DNA of 64,000 bases from Rhodoplanes sp. Z2-YC6860. GTDB lineage: Bacteria > Pseudomonadota > Alphaproteobacteria > Rhizobiales > Xanthobacteraceae. Each line of letters opens with the position of its first letter. Within the stretch, counting starts at the first letter, position 1. The stretch is taken from NCBI RefSeq assembly GCF_001579845.1, contig NZ_CP007440.1:6408029-6472028 (forward strand), given 5' to 3'. Made by a program: the position numbers and the translations under genes. The notes beneath the pieces were generated by a model, which was not told the origin of the DNA, did not search any database, and worked only from the letters and a program-made list of their open reading frames with translations. This document shows, in pieces, positions 18,648-28,148 of this stretch.

Positions 18648-19841
18648 CTAGGCGTGCCCCCAGACCGCCTCGGCGGTGCGCAGCAGAACCTCGAATTTCT
18701 TCCACTCAACCGCTTCCGGCAGTTGCGGCATGCCGACGCCGCTGGAAAAGCCGCATTGCGGGCTGACGGCCAGTTGCTCGACGGGCAGATACTTGGAAGC
18801 GGCTTCGACGCGGCGCTGCATCGCGTCGACGGATTCGATCTCTTCCGACTTGGTCGTCACCACGCCCAGCACAACGATGGTGCCCTTTCGCACGAAGCGA
18901 AGCGGCTCGAACGTGCCGGCCCGATCGGTGTCGTATTCCAACAGCAACCGATGGTGCTTCAGTCCGCTGAAAAGCCTTTCGGCGATGCTGTCGTAGCGGC
19001 CTTCGCGATGCCATTGCGCCTGCACCTTGCCTTGCGCGTCGACACCGCGCGGATTGCCCCGGCACACATGCAGCCCGAACGTGACGCCGGGAAAGCCCTC
19101 GATCACTGCGTTTTCGGCAGCAATCGCGCGATCGAGATTCTTGTCCGGATCCTCGCCACGCGCGCGCATGCGCTCGAGCGAAACCTTGTCGACGTAGGCC
19201 GTGAAGCCAGGCGCATCGATGTGCACATAGCGGCAGCCCGCCTCCACCAGTTCGCGGATCATCTGGCGCTGGATCGCCACCACATCCGACACGAATTCGT
19301 CGATGTCCTTGTAGACGGCCTGTGACTTTTCCCAGGCGAAACGCTGCGCGATGCGGTCGGGTCCGATCAGCGACACCTTGACCGGCCGCTGCGCCATGGC
19401 CGCGGCGGCCTTGTACTCTTCGAGCACGACGTTCTTCTTCAACTTCAAGCGTTCGACCGCGGCACGCCGGGTGGTGATCGCGGGCCCCGAGGCTTCGTAG
19501 TTGGGCTCGGTGCGATGGCCGGGATTGTTGGGATCGCGCCACTCCTTCGAATCGCGGAAGTCCTTGCCGGTGACAGGCGGCGTGTCATAGCCCGAGACCG
19601 CGGTGCCGAAACTGTCCTGGAAGTTGCGTCGCCGGAATTCGCCGTCGGTCACGATCGGCATGCCGATCTGCTCTTGCTTGCGGATGACGTCCGCGATCGC
19701 CTTGTCCTCGATCGCGCGAAGCTCGCCCGCCGACAGTTTTCCGCGGAGGTGAAGCTCCGATGATTCCACCACGCTCGCCGGCACGACCAGGCTGCCGACC
19801 TGGTCAACGCGAAGTGCATTCAGATCTGTCGATATGGACAT
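18648..19841 (-). CDS. MetE C-terminal-like zinc methyltransferase family protein
   Basis: This is a cytoplasmic protein of 397 residues from the UROD/MetE-like superfamily, matching the C-terminal catalytic barrel of cobalamin-independent methionine synthase without its N-terminal domain. Zinc ligands fit FGLHVCRGN (His and Cys) and SPQCGFSSG (Cys). RVDQVGSLVVP and IVTDGEFRRRNF are the family's opening motifs. Short homologues include thiol methyl- or alkyl-transferases and CoM-dependent enzymes. No methionine pathway gene is near, so the substrate is open. Confidence 0.85.
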   Translation of the reverse strand: MSISTDLNALRVDQVGSLVVPASVVESSELHLRGKLSAGELRAIEDKAIADVIRKQEQIGMPIVTDGEFRRRNFQDSFGTAVSGYDTPPVTGKDFRDSKEWRDPNNPGHRTEPNYEASGPAITTRRAAVERLKLKKNVVLEEYKAAAAMAQRPVKVSLIGPDRIAQRFAWEKSQAVYKDIDEFVSDVVAIQRQMIRELVEAGCRYVHIDAPGFTAYVDKVSLERMRARGEDPDKNLDRAIAAENAVIEGFPGVTFGLHVCRGNPRGVDAQGKVQAQWHREGRYDSIAERLFSGLKHHRLLLEYDTDRAGTFEPLRFVRKGTIVVLGVVTTKSEEIESVDAMQRRVEAASKYLPVEQLAVSPQCGFSSGVGMPQLPEAVEWKKFEVLLRTAEAVWGHA

Positions 19842-20135
19842 GACAAACGAACCTCGATTTCACGCATGCCGCGGCTTGCATTCCGGGACGAATGTCCAGA
19901 CCCAGGCGACATCGGCTCAAGATTCTAGTGTCATTCAAGCCCGGCGAAATTGCGTCAATCCGGGATTCGCTCTTCGTCTGCCCACCCGGGCGCGGGCCGG
20001 ACGGAGCGCCACTTCGAGCCGAGGCCGATTTCGAGTCTTCAGAAAGCAGCCTGCCGCACTTGAGGAAGGCGCGGCCTTGCTTGGCCCCTTCGCAGTCAGC
20101 TAGTTGTTGAACTTATCGATGGTTCAGTCGCGCTG
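19842..20135. other. Divergent intergenic region, 294 bp
   Basis: It separates the MetE-like gene (leftward) from the amidase operon (rightward) and must hold both promoters. I see no tRNA, no strong hairpin and no convincing coding sequence. Frames open across it lack ribosome sites and look like chance. Confidence 0.6.
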
Positions 20136-21449
20136 ATGCACCGATTTAAAGACTGGTTTGATCTCGACGACGACGCCCGGCAACACTGGCATGCTGCGTC
20201 CCGCGAGTGGGCACGCGCGATCAACCTCAGGCTCAACGCCTTTTTGCAGATCGAGCCGCCAGCCGGCGTTCACACGGGGCCCCTTCGCGGTCTGCCCTAC
20301 GCAATCAAGGACATGTTTCGCACCGCGGATCGCCGTCCAACCGGTGGGCTCGCCGACGGCGGCGGACTCGCGATCACCGGCACGAGCGCGCTCACAGCCC
20401 AGTTCGACCAGGCCGGTGCGAGCCTCGTGGGCTTCACAGGCATGACCGAACTGGCCAGCGAGCCGTCCGGCCTCAATGCCGTGCACGGACGGGTCAAGAA
20501 CCCCTGGAACCTGGACTACATCTCGGGCGGATCGTCGTCCGGCTCGGCCGCGGCCGTCGCGAGCGGCGCCGTCGCGGTTGCGGTCGGCTCCGACACCGGC
20601 GGCTCGCTCCGCATCCCGGCCTGTTGTTGTGGCGTGACCGCGTGGAAACCGACCTATGGTCTGGTGCCGACGGCAGGTGCCATGCCGCTCGCGCCGACGC
20701 TCGACACCATCGGGCTGCTTGCGCGAGGCGCAGCCGAACTCCTGCCCGCGGCACGAGCCATGACCTCGCTCCCGCAAACATCCCCGATCCGGCGCGTGGC
20801 CTTGTTGCGCGATGCGTTCGAGGAATGCGCGTCGGCCGTTCGTCAGGGCGCGGCCGATTTCGGCTATCTGCTATCGGGCCGCGGGTGCTCGCTGGGCCAT
20901 GTCGATGCCCTGCCGGCCATCGAGACCATCGACAAGGTCACGCTGACGATCCTGTTCGCCGAAAGCGCCCGCGCCCATCGACACTATATCGATGATGAAA
21001 GCATCGAGCCGAACTTGCGCCGGCGGCTCGCCAAGGGCCTCGAGATCAGCGACGAGGCGCTGGCCGAACATGTCGCCCGCCGGGCATCGTTAATCGACGC
21101 GTTCGAGAGTCAGGTGATGGCCGGCTTCGACGCCGTGATCGCACCGGTCATGGCCATCGCCACGCCGACCGCCGACCAGTGCGATCCGAAGAGCGAAAGC
21201 TTCTCAGGCCGGATTCTTTACGCGCTGAGCCGCTTCACCCGCTTCGTCAATCTGCTCGGCTTCCCTTCCGTCGCGATGCCGGTCGGCTTCGATCCGCAGG
21301 GCATGCCGGTCGGCATCCAGGTCATCGGCCGACGCAATGCAGATTTCGCGCTTCTTGAATTGACTCAAGACATGCAGAACCACAGCGATTGGCATGGCCG
21401 CGTGCCGGCCGCGGTCGCCGACCTGTACCCTGCACGGGAGTTGAGCTGA
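20136..21449 (+). CDS. Amidase signature family hydrolase
   Basis: This is a 437-residue amidase of the AS family, which cleaves amides with a Lys-cisSer-Ser triad. The lysine is K58 in PYAIKDMF, the cis-serine lies in SGGSSSGSAAAVASGAV and the nucleophile in GSDTGGSLRIPA. It is the first gene of a four-gene operon and overlaps the CoA-transferase by 1 bp. A carboxylate released here could be the acid that the next gene activates. Allophanate-hydrolase and Glu-tRNA amidotransferase relatives are less likely, given the neighbours. Confidence 0.92.
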   Translation: MHRFKDWFDLDDDARQHWHAASREWARAINLRLNAFLQIEPPAGVHTGPLRGLPYAIKDMFRTADRRPTGGLADGGGLAITGTSALTAQFDQAGASLVGFTGMTELASEPSGLNAVHGRVKNPWNLDYISGGSSSGSAAAVASGAVAVAVGSDTGGSLRIPACCCGVTAWKPTYGLVPTAGAMPLAPTLDTIGLLARGAAELLPAARAMTSLPQTSPIRRVALLRDAFEECASAVRQGAADFGYLLSGRGCSLGHVDALPAIETIDKVTLTILFAESARAHRHYIDDESIEPNLRRRLAKGLEISDEALAEHVARRASLIDAFESQVMAGFDAVIAPVMAIATPTADQCDPKSESFSGRILYALSRFTRFVNLLGFPSVAMPVGFDPQGMPVGIQVIGRRNADFALLELTQDMQNHSDWHGRVPAAVADLYPARELS

Positions 21450-22639
21450 TGAAAATCACAGCAAGCACGGCGCTCGATCATTTGCGCGTCCTGGATCTGA
21501 CGCGGGTGCGCGCCGGCCCCACGTGCTGCCGCATTCTCGCGGACTTCGGCGCCGATGTGATCAAGATCGACGCCCCTCCGGGGCTCGATCCCAATGAAGG
21601 GATCAGCGGCGCGCGGCACGGCTATGACATGGTCAACCTGCACCGCAACAAGCGCTCCATCACCTTGAACCTGAAGGCGCCTGAAGGCCGCGAGGTGTTC
21701 ATGCGGATGCTGGCGACGTCCGACGTGGTCGTCGAGAATTTCCGGCCCGACGTGAAAGACCGGATGGGGCTGGACTACGAGTCGCTGAAGGCGGTCAATC
21801 CGCGGATCATCCTGGCGTCGATCTCCGGCTTCGGCCAGACCGGTCCCTACAAGACGCGCCCAGGCTTCGACCAGATCGCGCAGGGCATGGGCGGCCTGAT
21901 GGGCGTGACCGGAGAACCGGGCACGCCGCCGATGCGCGCAGGCATTGCCGTTGCCGATTCCACATCCGGAATTTTCGCGGCCACCGGTATCCTGATCGCG
22001 CTCGCGGAGCGCGAGAAGTCCGGCATGGGGCAATGGGTGCAGACTTCGCTGCTGCAATCGCAAATCGCGATGATGGATTTCCAGGCCGCGCGCTTCCTGG
22101 TCGATCATCAGGTCCCGCCGCAGGCCGGCAACGACCATCCGACCACCGTGCCGATGGGCGTCGTGACCACGGCCGATGGCTACATCAACATTGGCGTCGG
22201 CGGCGACAGTCAGTGGCGCTCATTCTGCCAGAGCATCGAACGGCCCGATCTCATCGAGGTCGCCAAGTATGCCAAGGGCACGGACCGGACGCGCCACAAG
22301 GACGAGATCAAGGCCCTGCTCGAGCCGATCTTCAAGACGCGCACGTCGGCGGACTGGCTCGCCCGCTTCGAGGCGGCGGCCGTTCCGGCCGGTCCGATCT
22401 ATAAAGTGGACCAGGTGTTCTCGGACCCGCAGGTCGAGCATCTCGGCGTCGCGGTGCCGCTCAAGGACCGCGAGCGCGGCGATGTCCGGGTGGTCGGACA
22501 GCCCATCGTGATGTCACGAACGCCCGCGAGCGTCGTTTCCAGCGTGCCGGACGCCGGCGAGCACAACGTCGAAATCCTGAACGAATTCGGCTATTCCACC
22601 GACTACATCGCGCGCCTGCGCGAACGCAAAATCATCTGA
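21449..22639 (+). CDS. Type III CoA-transferase (CaiB/BaiF family)
   Basis: This is a 396-residue enzyme that moves CoA between carboxylic acids. The start ATG overlaps the amidase stop (TGATG). Family features are LRVLDLTRVRAGPTCCRILADFGADVIKID, VVENFRPDVKDRMGLDYE and FDQIAQGMGGLMGVTG. The catalytic aspartate is probably that in AGIAVADSTSG. Its place after an amidase suggests activation of the freed acid to a CoA ester. Confidence 0.93.
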   Translation: MKITASTALDHLRVLDLTRVRAGPTCCRILADFGADVIKIDAPPGLDPNEGISGARHGYDMVNLHRNKRSITLNLKAPEGREVFMRMLATSDVVVENFRPDVKDRMGLDYESLKAVNPRIILASISGFGQTGPYKTRPGFDQIAQGMGGLMGVTGEPGTPPMRAGIAVADSTSGIFAATGILIALAEREKSGMGQWVQTSLLQSQIAMMDFQAARFLVDHQVPPQAGNDHPTTVPMGVVTTADGYINIGVGGDSQWRSFCQSIERPDLIEVAKYAKGTDRTRHKDEIKALLEPIFKTRTSADWLARFEAAAVPAGPIYKVDQVFSDPQVEHLGVAVPLKDRERGDVRVVGQPIVMSRTPASVVSSVPDAGEHNVEILNEFGYSTDYIARLRERKII

Positions 22640-22646
22640 GGATGTG

Positions 22647-23426
22647 ATGGAACTGGAACTCAAGGGCAAGACAGCGCTGATCACCGGCGGCTCTCGCGGC
22701 ATCGGGCGGGCTGTCGCCCAGGCGCTGGCCGCTGAAGGCTGCAACGTCGTTTTGACGTCGCGCAATGCCGACGAGCTTGCCAAGGCAAAAGCGGACATTG
22801 GCAATCAGGCCGGCATTACGGTTCGCACGGTCGCCGCCGATCTTACCGACAGCGCGACGGTCGGCCGCTTGTCCAAGGACTTCCCCGAGATCGATATCCT
22901 CGTCAACAACGCCGGGGCCATTCCGGGCGGCGCGCTGAACGATGTCGATGAAGCGAAGTGGCGTACGGCCTGGGACCTGAAGGTGTTCGGCACCATCAAC
23001 ATGACGCGGGCATTCTACGCGTCGATGAAGGCCCGCGGCGGCGGCGTCATCGCCAACGTGATCGGCAACGGCGCGCAGACGCGCGATCCCGATTACATCT
23101 GCGGAGTCACGGCCAATGCGGGCCTGACCGCATTCACCGAGTCACTCGGCAGCCGCAGCCTGCGGGACGGCATCCGCGTCGTCGGCGTCAGCCCCGGCCC
23201 GGTCGCGACCGGCCGGCTGATCGGCCTTGTCGAGAAGCGGGCTCAGGAAAAATTCGGCGACGCTGCGCGCTGGCCGGAGCTTTTTGCCAATGTGCCGGGC
23301 GGCCGCGTCGGCAAGCCCGAGGAGATCGCCGCCATGGTGGCGTTTCTCGTCTCGCCGCGCTCCAGCTACACCAGCGGCGCCGTGATCACGCTCGATGCCG
23401 GCGTGTCATCGCGCGCCGGCCTCTGA
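22647..23426 (+). CDS. SDR family protein lacking the YxxxK lysine
   Basis: This is a 259-residue Rossmann-fold protein. Cofactor binding shows in TGGSRGIGRA and LVNNAGAIPGG. The catalytic region reads IGNGAQTRDPDYICGVTANAGL: the tyrosine is present but the lysine four residues on is a valine. It is a paralogue of 3270-4088. I used the ATG at 22647; a GTG directly before it would add one residue. It lies 7 bp after the CoA-transferase. Confidence 0.85.
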   Translation: MELELKGKTALITGGSRGIGRAVAQALAAEGCNVVLTSRNADELAKAKADIGNQAGITVRTVAADLTDSATVGRLSKDFPEIDILVNNAGAIPGGALNDVDEAKWRTAWDLKVFGTINMTRAFYASMKARGGGVIANVIGNGAQTRDPDYICGVTANAGLTAFTESLGSRSLRDGIRVVGVSPGPVATGRLIGLVEKRAQEKFGDAARWPELFANVPGGRVGKPEEIAAMVAFLVSPRSSYTSGAVITLDAGVSSRAGL

Positions 23427-23458
23427 CGCTCAAACTCAGACTTTGTGGAGAAAAACGG

Positions 23459-24337
23459 ATGCCTTTCCTGACCACCGACGACGGCGTGAAACTGCACTAT
23501 GAGGACGTCGGCTCGGGCACCCCGATCGTGTTCGTTCACGAATACGCCGGCGACAGCCGGTCGTGGGAGCAGCAGATCCGCTACTTCTGCCGGCGCTATC
23601 GCTGCATCGCTTTCAACGCGCGCGGCTACACGCCGTCCGACGTTCCCGACGACGTCAAGAAATACTCCCAGGAGCGGGCCCGCGATGACATCAAGGCGGT
23701 GCTGGACGCGCTCAAGTTCGACAAGGCCCACATCGTCGGACTGTCAATGGGCGGCTTCGCCACGCTGCACTTCGGCTTCACTTACCCCGAACGGGTGCTC
23801 TCGCTCGTGATCGCAGGCTGCGGATACGGTGCCTCGCCCGACAAGCGCGCCCAGTTTGCCGCCGAGATCGAGGAAACCGTCAAGCGCATCGAGCAGGTCG
23901 GCATGGACAAGGCTGCCGAAGGCTACGCGTCGGCGCCGTCCCGCGTTCAATTCCAGAACAAGGATCCCCGCGGCTGGCGCGAATTTGCCGATCAGCTCGC
24001 GACCAACTCGACGCGCGGGTCGGCACTGACCATGCGCGGCGTGCAGGCGCAGCGCCCGTCCCTGTTCGAACTCGTGGAGCAGATGAAAACGATCACCGCT
24101 CCGACGCTGATCGTGACCGGCGACGAGGACTGGCCGTGCCTCGAGCCGGGCATTCTGATGAAGCGGACAATCCCAACGTCAGCGCTGGTGGTGATGCCGA
24201 ACACCGGACACACGATGAATCTGGAAGAGCCCGCCGCCTTCAATCAGCACGTCTCGGATTTCCTGCATTCCGTGGACGCCGGCCGCTGGCCCAAGCGCGA
24301 CCCGCGCGCGATGGCGACGGCCATCCTCGGAAAATAG
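23459..24337 (+). CDS. Alpha/beta hydrolase (paralogue of 2383-3243)
   Basis: This is a 292-residue serine hydrolase. The nucleophile is in GLSMGGFA, the acid in TGDEDWPC and the histidine in NTGHTMNLEEP. It shares FVHEYAGD, CIAFNARGYTPSDVPDD and IAGCGYGAS with the hydrolase at 2383, so the two are clear paralogues. The start ATG at 23459 follows GTGGAGAAAAACGG. It is the last gene of the amidase operon and could release the CoA or open a ring. Confidence 0.88.
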   Translation: MPFLTTDDGVKLHYEDVGSGTPIVFVHEYAGDSRSWEQQIRYFCRRYRCIAFNARGYTPSDVPDDVKKYSQERARDDIKAVLDALKFDKAHIVGLSMGGFATLHFGFTYPERVLSLVIAGCGYGASPDKRAQFAAEIEETVKRIEQVGMDKAAEGYASAPSRVQFQNKDPRGWREFADQLATNSTRGSALTMRGVQAQRPSLFELVEQMKTITAPTLIVTGDEDWPCLEPGILMKRTIPTSALVVMPNTGHTMNLEEPAAFNQHVSDFLHSVDAGRWPKRDPRAMATAILGK

Positions 24338-24349
24338 CCCCGCATAAAA

Positions 24350-24379
24350 AAGCGCAGGCGGCAACAGCCGCCTGCGCTT
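24350..24379 (-). terminator. Strong intrinsic terminator
   Basis: A perfect 13-bp stem (AAGCGCAGGCGGC with GCCGCCTGCGCTT) encloses a 4-nt loop. Read on the minus strand it is followed by a T-run, so it ends the leftward operon whose last gene stops at 24391. It also lies 12 bp after the rightward hydrolase and may serve both directions. Confidence 0.9.
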
Positions 24380-24390
24380 CCGGTTTACCT

Positions 24391-25392
24391 CTATTGCGCC
24401 TGCTTCAGATCGGCCGCCTTGATGGCCAGATCGAATTGCGGTTGCTCACGCGCAATCTGCGCCGCGATCTCGGCCGGAGTCGTGCCGTTCGCTTCGACAC
24501 CGAGCTTGTGCAGCTTGTCGACGACTGCCGGGTCCTTCGCTGCGGCAATAGCGTACTTGGCGAGCTTGTCCACGATGGCTTTCGGCGTCTTGGACGACAC
24601 CAGGAATCCATTCCACGACGACAGGGAAAAGTCGGGATAGGTCTCGCTCACAGTCGGCACGTCGGGAAGCTGGCTCATGCGCTTGTCGGCAGCCACCGCG
24701 ATGATGCGGGCCTTGCCGCTGTCGACGAACGGGATGATGTCCGCGGCATTGCCGAAGTACATGTCGACCTGGCCGCCGAGCAGCGCCGTCATCGCCGGCG
24801 CGCCGCCTTTATAGGGGATGTGGGCGCAGTCGATCCCCGAACGTGCGACAAACAATGCGCCCGACAAATGGCTGACGCTGCCGGTGCCGCCGGAGGCGTA
24901 GTTGAGCTTTTTGCCTTTGGCGGACGCCACGAACTCCGCAACAGTCTTGGCTGGATTCTCGCTGCTGATGGCCAGAATGAACGGGCCGGTACCGAAGGCA
25001 CTGACCGGCGTGAAGTCCTTGATCGGATCGTAATTCACCTTCTGCACATGGGGCAGAACTGCGATCTGAGGCGCGGCCGCAAAGAATATCGTGTAGCCGT
25101 CGGGCGCAGCCTGCAGCACGTAGTTGGCGGCGATCGCGCCACCCGCGCCGGCGCGGTTCTCGACAACGAACGGCTGCTTCAAATCCTCGGCGAGCTTCTG
25201 GCTCGCGACGCGTGCCATGATGTCGGTGTTGCCGCCGGCAGCGAACGGAACCACGACGGTGACAGTGCGTGTCGGCCAGTCGGTCTCCTGGGCCTTGGCG
25301 GGAATGGTCGTCGCCAACAGCGCGAAGGCCACACCGGCGAGCGCGGCGCTACGCAGCGGCGTCATCGTGAAAGTCTGGATCTCAGTCAGCAT
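24391..25392 (-). CDS. Bug/TctC-family periplasmic binding protein
   Basis: This is a 333-residue tripartite tricarboxylate transporter-type receptor. A signal peptide ends near TTIPAKAQE; the mature start WPTRTVTVVVPFAAGGNTDIMAR is diagnostic. Later motifs include KKLNYASGGTGSVSHL and HIPYKGGAPAMTALLGGQVDM. The start at 25392 has a GGAG eight bases upstream. No TctA or TctB membrane gene is near, which is common for Bug proteins. The substrate is probably a carboxylate. Confidence 0.92.
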   Translation of the reverse strand: MLTEIQTFTMTPLRSAALAGVAFALLATTIPAKAQETDWPTRTVTVVVPFAAGGNTDIMARVASQKLAEDLKQPFVVENRAGAGGAIAANYVLQAAPDGYTIFFAAAPQIAVLPHVQKVNYDPIKDFTPVSAFGTGPFILAISSENPAKTVAEFVASAKGKKLNYASGGTGSVSHLSGALFVARSGIDCAHIPYKGGAPAMTALLGGQVDMYFGNAADIIPFVDSGKARIIAVAADKRMSQLPDVPTVSETYPDFSLSSWNGFLVSSKTPKAIVDKLAKYAIAAAKDPAVVDKLHKLGVEANGTTPAEIAAQIAREQPQFDLAIKAADLKQAQ

Positions 25393-25470
25393 CAAAACTC
25401 CATCCTGTGAGGCGTGCCCGCCCATGCGCGCTGGAAAGCAAAATCAGCGCCAACTTGCTCGCGGTGTTGC

Positions 25471-26337
25471 TCAAAGAAGCTCGCGCCGGACGAATGTGGC
25501 GAAATCATTCGGCGATCGACCGAGCAGCCAACGCAGCACATTCGAATTTCCCATCAGGCCATGCCCGTCGTAGTGAGCGTTCATCGCCAGCATGGTCTGG
25601 ATGCGCTCGGCGGGAACCTTCGCGGCTTCAGCTTCAGCACGCATCTGCTGCGGCGGCTTTGCTTCCGCCCGGATCGGCTTGCCGACCAGCCCGGACAGGA
25701 TGCGCGCCATGTCGTCCTGGCTCAACGCATCCGGGCCGGCCAGTTGATAGGTCGCGTGTTCATGCCCCGGCTCCAGCATGACTCGCGCGCACACATCGGC
25801 GAGATCGGCGAGGTCTACCACGCTGAACCGCGCCGTGGTGCTGAACGGCATGTTGTGCACGCCGGTGGCCAGCACCGATTTCCAGATCGGCACGAGATGC
25901 TGCATATAGCGGCCCGGCTGCAGGATCGTGTAGGTCACGCCGGAATCGACCAGATGGCGCTCCGCGCAAAGCTTCCGGTCGTGATGCGGCACGTCCGACA
26001 GCAGCGGATGCAGCACGGAATAAAGCACGAAGCGGCCCGTCCCCATCCCGGCGCACAGATCGATCATCGTGGCCGCGATGGTGTCCTCTTGCGGATGCAT
26101 CGGCGGACAGATGTGCAGCACCTGCTCCGCCCCCTCCAGCGCGCGCTTGAGCGAGTCGGTGTTCGTGAGGTCGCCCATTGCAACGTCGGCTGCTCCGGCC
26201 TGACGCAACTCCGCTTCCGCTTCGGGCCGGCGGACGAAGGCGCGCACCACGCCGCCCTTCTTCGCCAGCGCCGCGACTACCCGGCGCCCGGTCTTGCCGG
26301 ACGCGCCCGTCACCAAAATCGGCTTCTTGAAGTCCAT
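25471..26337 (-). CDS. NmrA-like NAD(P)-binding protein
   Basis: This is a 288-residue atypical SDR (NmrA / NAD(P)H-azoreductase-like, extended fold). The Rossmann motif is ILVTGASGKTGRRVVAAL. It then has VRAFVRRPEAEAEL, TYTILQPGRYMQHL and YQLAGPDALSQDDMARILS, all typical of the family. I chose MDFKKPILVTGAS at 26337. It could be a redox sensor or a small reductase. It is in line with RraA (44-bp gap) and the Bug gene. Confidence 0.85.
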   Translation of the reverse strand: MDFKKPILVTGASGKTGRRVVAALAKKGGVVRAFVRRPEAEAELRQAGAADVAMGDLTNTDSLKRALEGAEQVLHICPPMHPQEDTIAATMIDLCAGMGTGRFVLYSVLHPLLSDVPHHDRKLCAERHLVDSGVTYTILQPGRYMQHLVPIWKSVLATGVHNMPFSTTARFSVVDLADLADVCARVMLEPGHEHATYQLAGPDALSQDDMARILSGLVGKPIRAEAKPPQQMRAEAEAAKVPAERIQTMLAMNAHYDGHGLMGNSNVLRWLLGRSPNDFATFVRRELL

Positions 26338-26381
26338 TCTCAGTCCCTGCACTTGTTGCGCCGACAACGGCCTCGGCCCGT

Positions 26382-26996
26382 TCAGCCTATCTTCAGAACA
26401 TCCAGCAGCGGATCGCCGCGCAGCAGCCTGCGCTCGCGTTCGTATTCGTCTTCGCGCCGGGCCAGCGCGCGTTCCGCCACAGCCTCCCATTCGGACACCG
26501 GAACCACGACCACGCCGTCCTGATCTCCGACCACGAGATCGCCGGGATTCACGACGGCCTCGCCGATGCTGATCGGAATGTTGAGCCAGCCGGAATGTCC
26601 GCGCAGTCCAGCGACCAGGCTGCTGCCGATCGCAAAGACCGGGAACTTGTGCTCCAGAACCTCCGACAGGTCGCGGACCGTACCGTTGCTCACAACACCA
26701 TTGATGCCCTTGCGGCGCGCCTCGAAGGTGACGGTGCCTCCCCACGTCGCGCCGCGCTCCGCGGCGCCGGCGTCGATGACGATCACGCTGCCGGGCGGAG
26801 CCTCGTTGACCGCGCGGACCACGGCGAAGGTCTCGCCCGGAAACATCTTCACCGTGAAAGCGGGGCCCGCGACCCGCGCCTCAGGGAACAGCGGCTTGAT
26901 GCGCGGCGAGAGATCGCCGCGCTTGCCGGCAGCTTCCCAGAGCGTGGCGGCCGGCATGGATTTGAGGACGGTCAGCGCGTCAGGCCGTTCGACCAT
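26382..26996 (-). CDS. RraA-like protein (4-hydroxy-4-methyl-2-oxoglutarate aldolase family)
   Basis: This is a 204-residue RraA/HMG-aldolase family protein. NGVVSNGTVRD and GDLVVGDQDGVVVVP match the metal- and pyruvate-binding motifs. Enzymes of this fold cleave 4-carboxy-4-hydroxy-2-oxoadipate or oxaloacetate and are frequent in aromatic catabolic clusters; others act as RNase E inhibitors. The catabolic setting and the Arg-Asp in TVRD favour an aldolase or decarboxylase role. Confidence 0.87.
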   Translation of the reverse strand: MVERPDALTVLKSMPAATLWEAAGKRGDLSPRIKPLFPEARVAGPAFTVKMFPGETFAVVRAVNEAPPGSVIVIDAGAAERGATWGGTVTFEARRKGINGVVSNGTVRDLSEVLEHKFPVFAIGSSLVAGLRGHSGWLNIPISIGEAVVNPGDLVVGDQDGVVVVPVSEWEAVAERALARREDEYERERRLLRGDPLLDVLKIG

Positions 26997-27032
26997 AAAT
27001 CCTGCTCCTTTGAATCTGCGGCGCGCCCGGCG

Positions 27033-28142
27033 TCATTCGGTCAGCGCGACCACACTCTGCGGTGGTATCGCCAGAGATACGTTGTCGCCCACGGAGACCG
27101 GCGAGAACTCTGGCGCCTCTCGAAGATCGGCCGTGACGACCGCACCGTTTGTCAGCTCGACGGCAAGCCGGATGGACTGCCCGAGATAGATCCGCTCGAC
27201 GACGCGGCCGCTGGCAAACACGTTCGGATCGGCGGCCGGGGCCACCTTGAGCCGCTCGTAGCGGAACGCCGCTGTCACCGGCTGGCCGACGGTCAAAGCT
27301 CCGTGAGATTTCGCCATCAGGCCCACACCCTTGCAATCGATCCGCACGAAAGCTTCGTCGCCGATGGACGTCACCACACCATCGAGCATGTTTGTGTGAC
27401 CGATGAAGGAAGCAACAAAACGGGTCCGAGGCCTGTTGTAGATGTCCTCCGGAGTACCGACCTGCTGCAACCTGCCGCCATGCATTACGCCAATGCGATC
27501 CGACATGCTCATGGCTTCGCCTTGATCGTGCGTCACGTAGATGAAGGTACGGCCGGTCGACTTATGGAGACGCCGGAGTTCCTCCTGCATCTGGATTCGG
27601 AGTTGAAGGTCCAGCGCTGCCAGTGGCTCGTCGAGCAACAGCACTGACGGCTCATTGACCATGGCGCGCGCCATGGCAACCCGCTGGCGCTGGCCGCCGC
27701 TCAACTGATCCGGCATGCGTTCGCCGTAATCGGCTAGCCGCACCAGCGCCAACGCGCCGCGGACGCGATCGGCAATCTCGTTGTTGGGCATCTTCTTGCG
27801 GCGAAGGCCGAAAGCGATGTTCTCGAACACCGTCATGTGAGGAAACAGCGCCAGATGCTGGAAGATCATGTTGGTGCTGCGCGCGTACGGCGCCGTGTCG
27901 CCGACATCGACTCCGTCGATCATCACGCGGCCGGATGTCGACTGCTCAAATCCGCCGATGATCCGCAGCAACGACGTTTTGCCGCAGCCGCTTGGTCCGA
28001 GCAGCGAGAAGAACTCTCCCTGGAATATGGTCAACGACACGTCGCTCAGCGCCGCGACGCCTCCCCGGTCATAGACCTTGGAGACGCCCGCGATGCTGAC
28101 GGCGACATTCGTTCCAGTTTCGGCGGTGCGTTCAACGTTCAT
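27033..28142 (-). CDS. ABC transporter ATPase, PotA/FbpC type
   Basis: This is a 369-residue ATPase with a C-terminal TOBE-like region, from the spermidine/putrescine/iron importer group. Walker A is GPSGCGKTS, the signature LSGGQRQRVAMARAM, Walker B VLLLDEPLAALD and the switch YVTHDQGEAM. It stands after the binding protein gene (6-bp gap) and two permeases, so the importer is complete in order B-C-D-A. Confidence 0.93.
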   Translation of the reverse strand: MNVERTAETGTNVAVSIAGVSKVYDRGGVAALSDVSLTIFQGEFFSLLGPSGCGKTSLLRIIGGFEQSTSGRVMIDGVDVGDTAPYARSTNMIFQHLALFPHMTVFENIAFGLRRKKMPNNEIADRVRGALALVRLADYGERMPDQLSGGQRQRVAMARAMVNEPSVLLLDEPLAALDLQLRIQMQEELRRLHKSTGRTFIYVTHDQGEAMSMSDRIGVMHGGRLQQVGTPEDIYNRPRTRFVASFIGHTNMLDGVVTSIGDEAFVRIDCKGVGLMAKSHGALTVGQPVTAAFRYERLKVAPAADPNVFASGRVVERIYLGQSIRLAVELTNGAVVTADLREAPEFSPVSVGDNVSLAIPPQSVVALTE

Positions 28143-28148
28143 TTCGCA

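Noticed and set aside
19834-20103. Small plus-strand open frame in the gap before the amidase
   Set aside because: No ribosome site, no hydrophobic or domain pattern, and it overlaps the start of the MetE-like gene.
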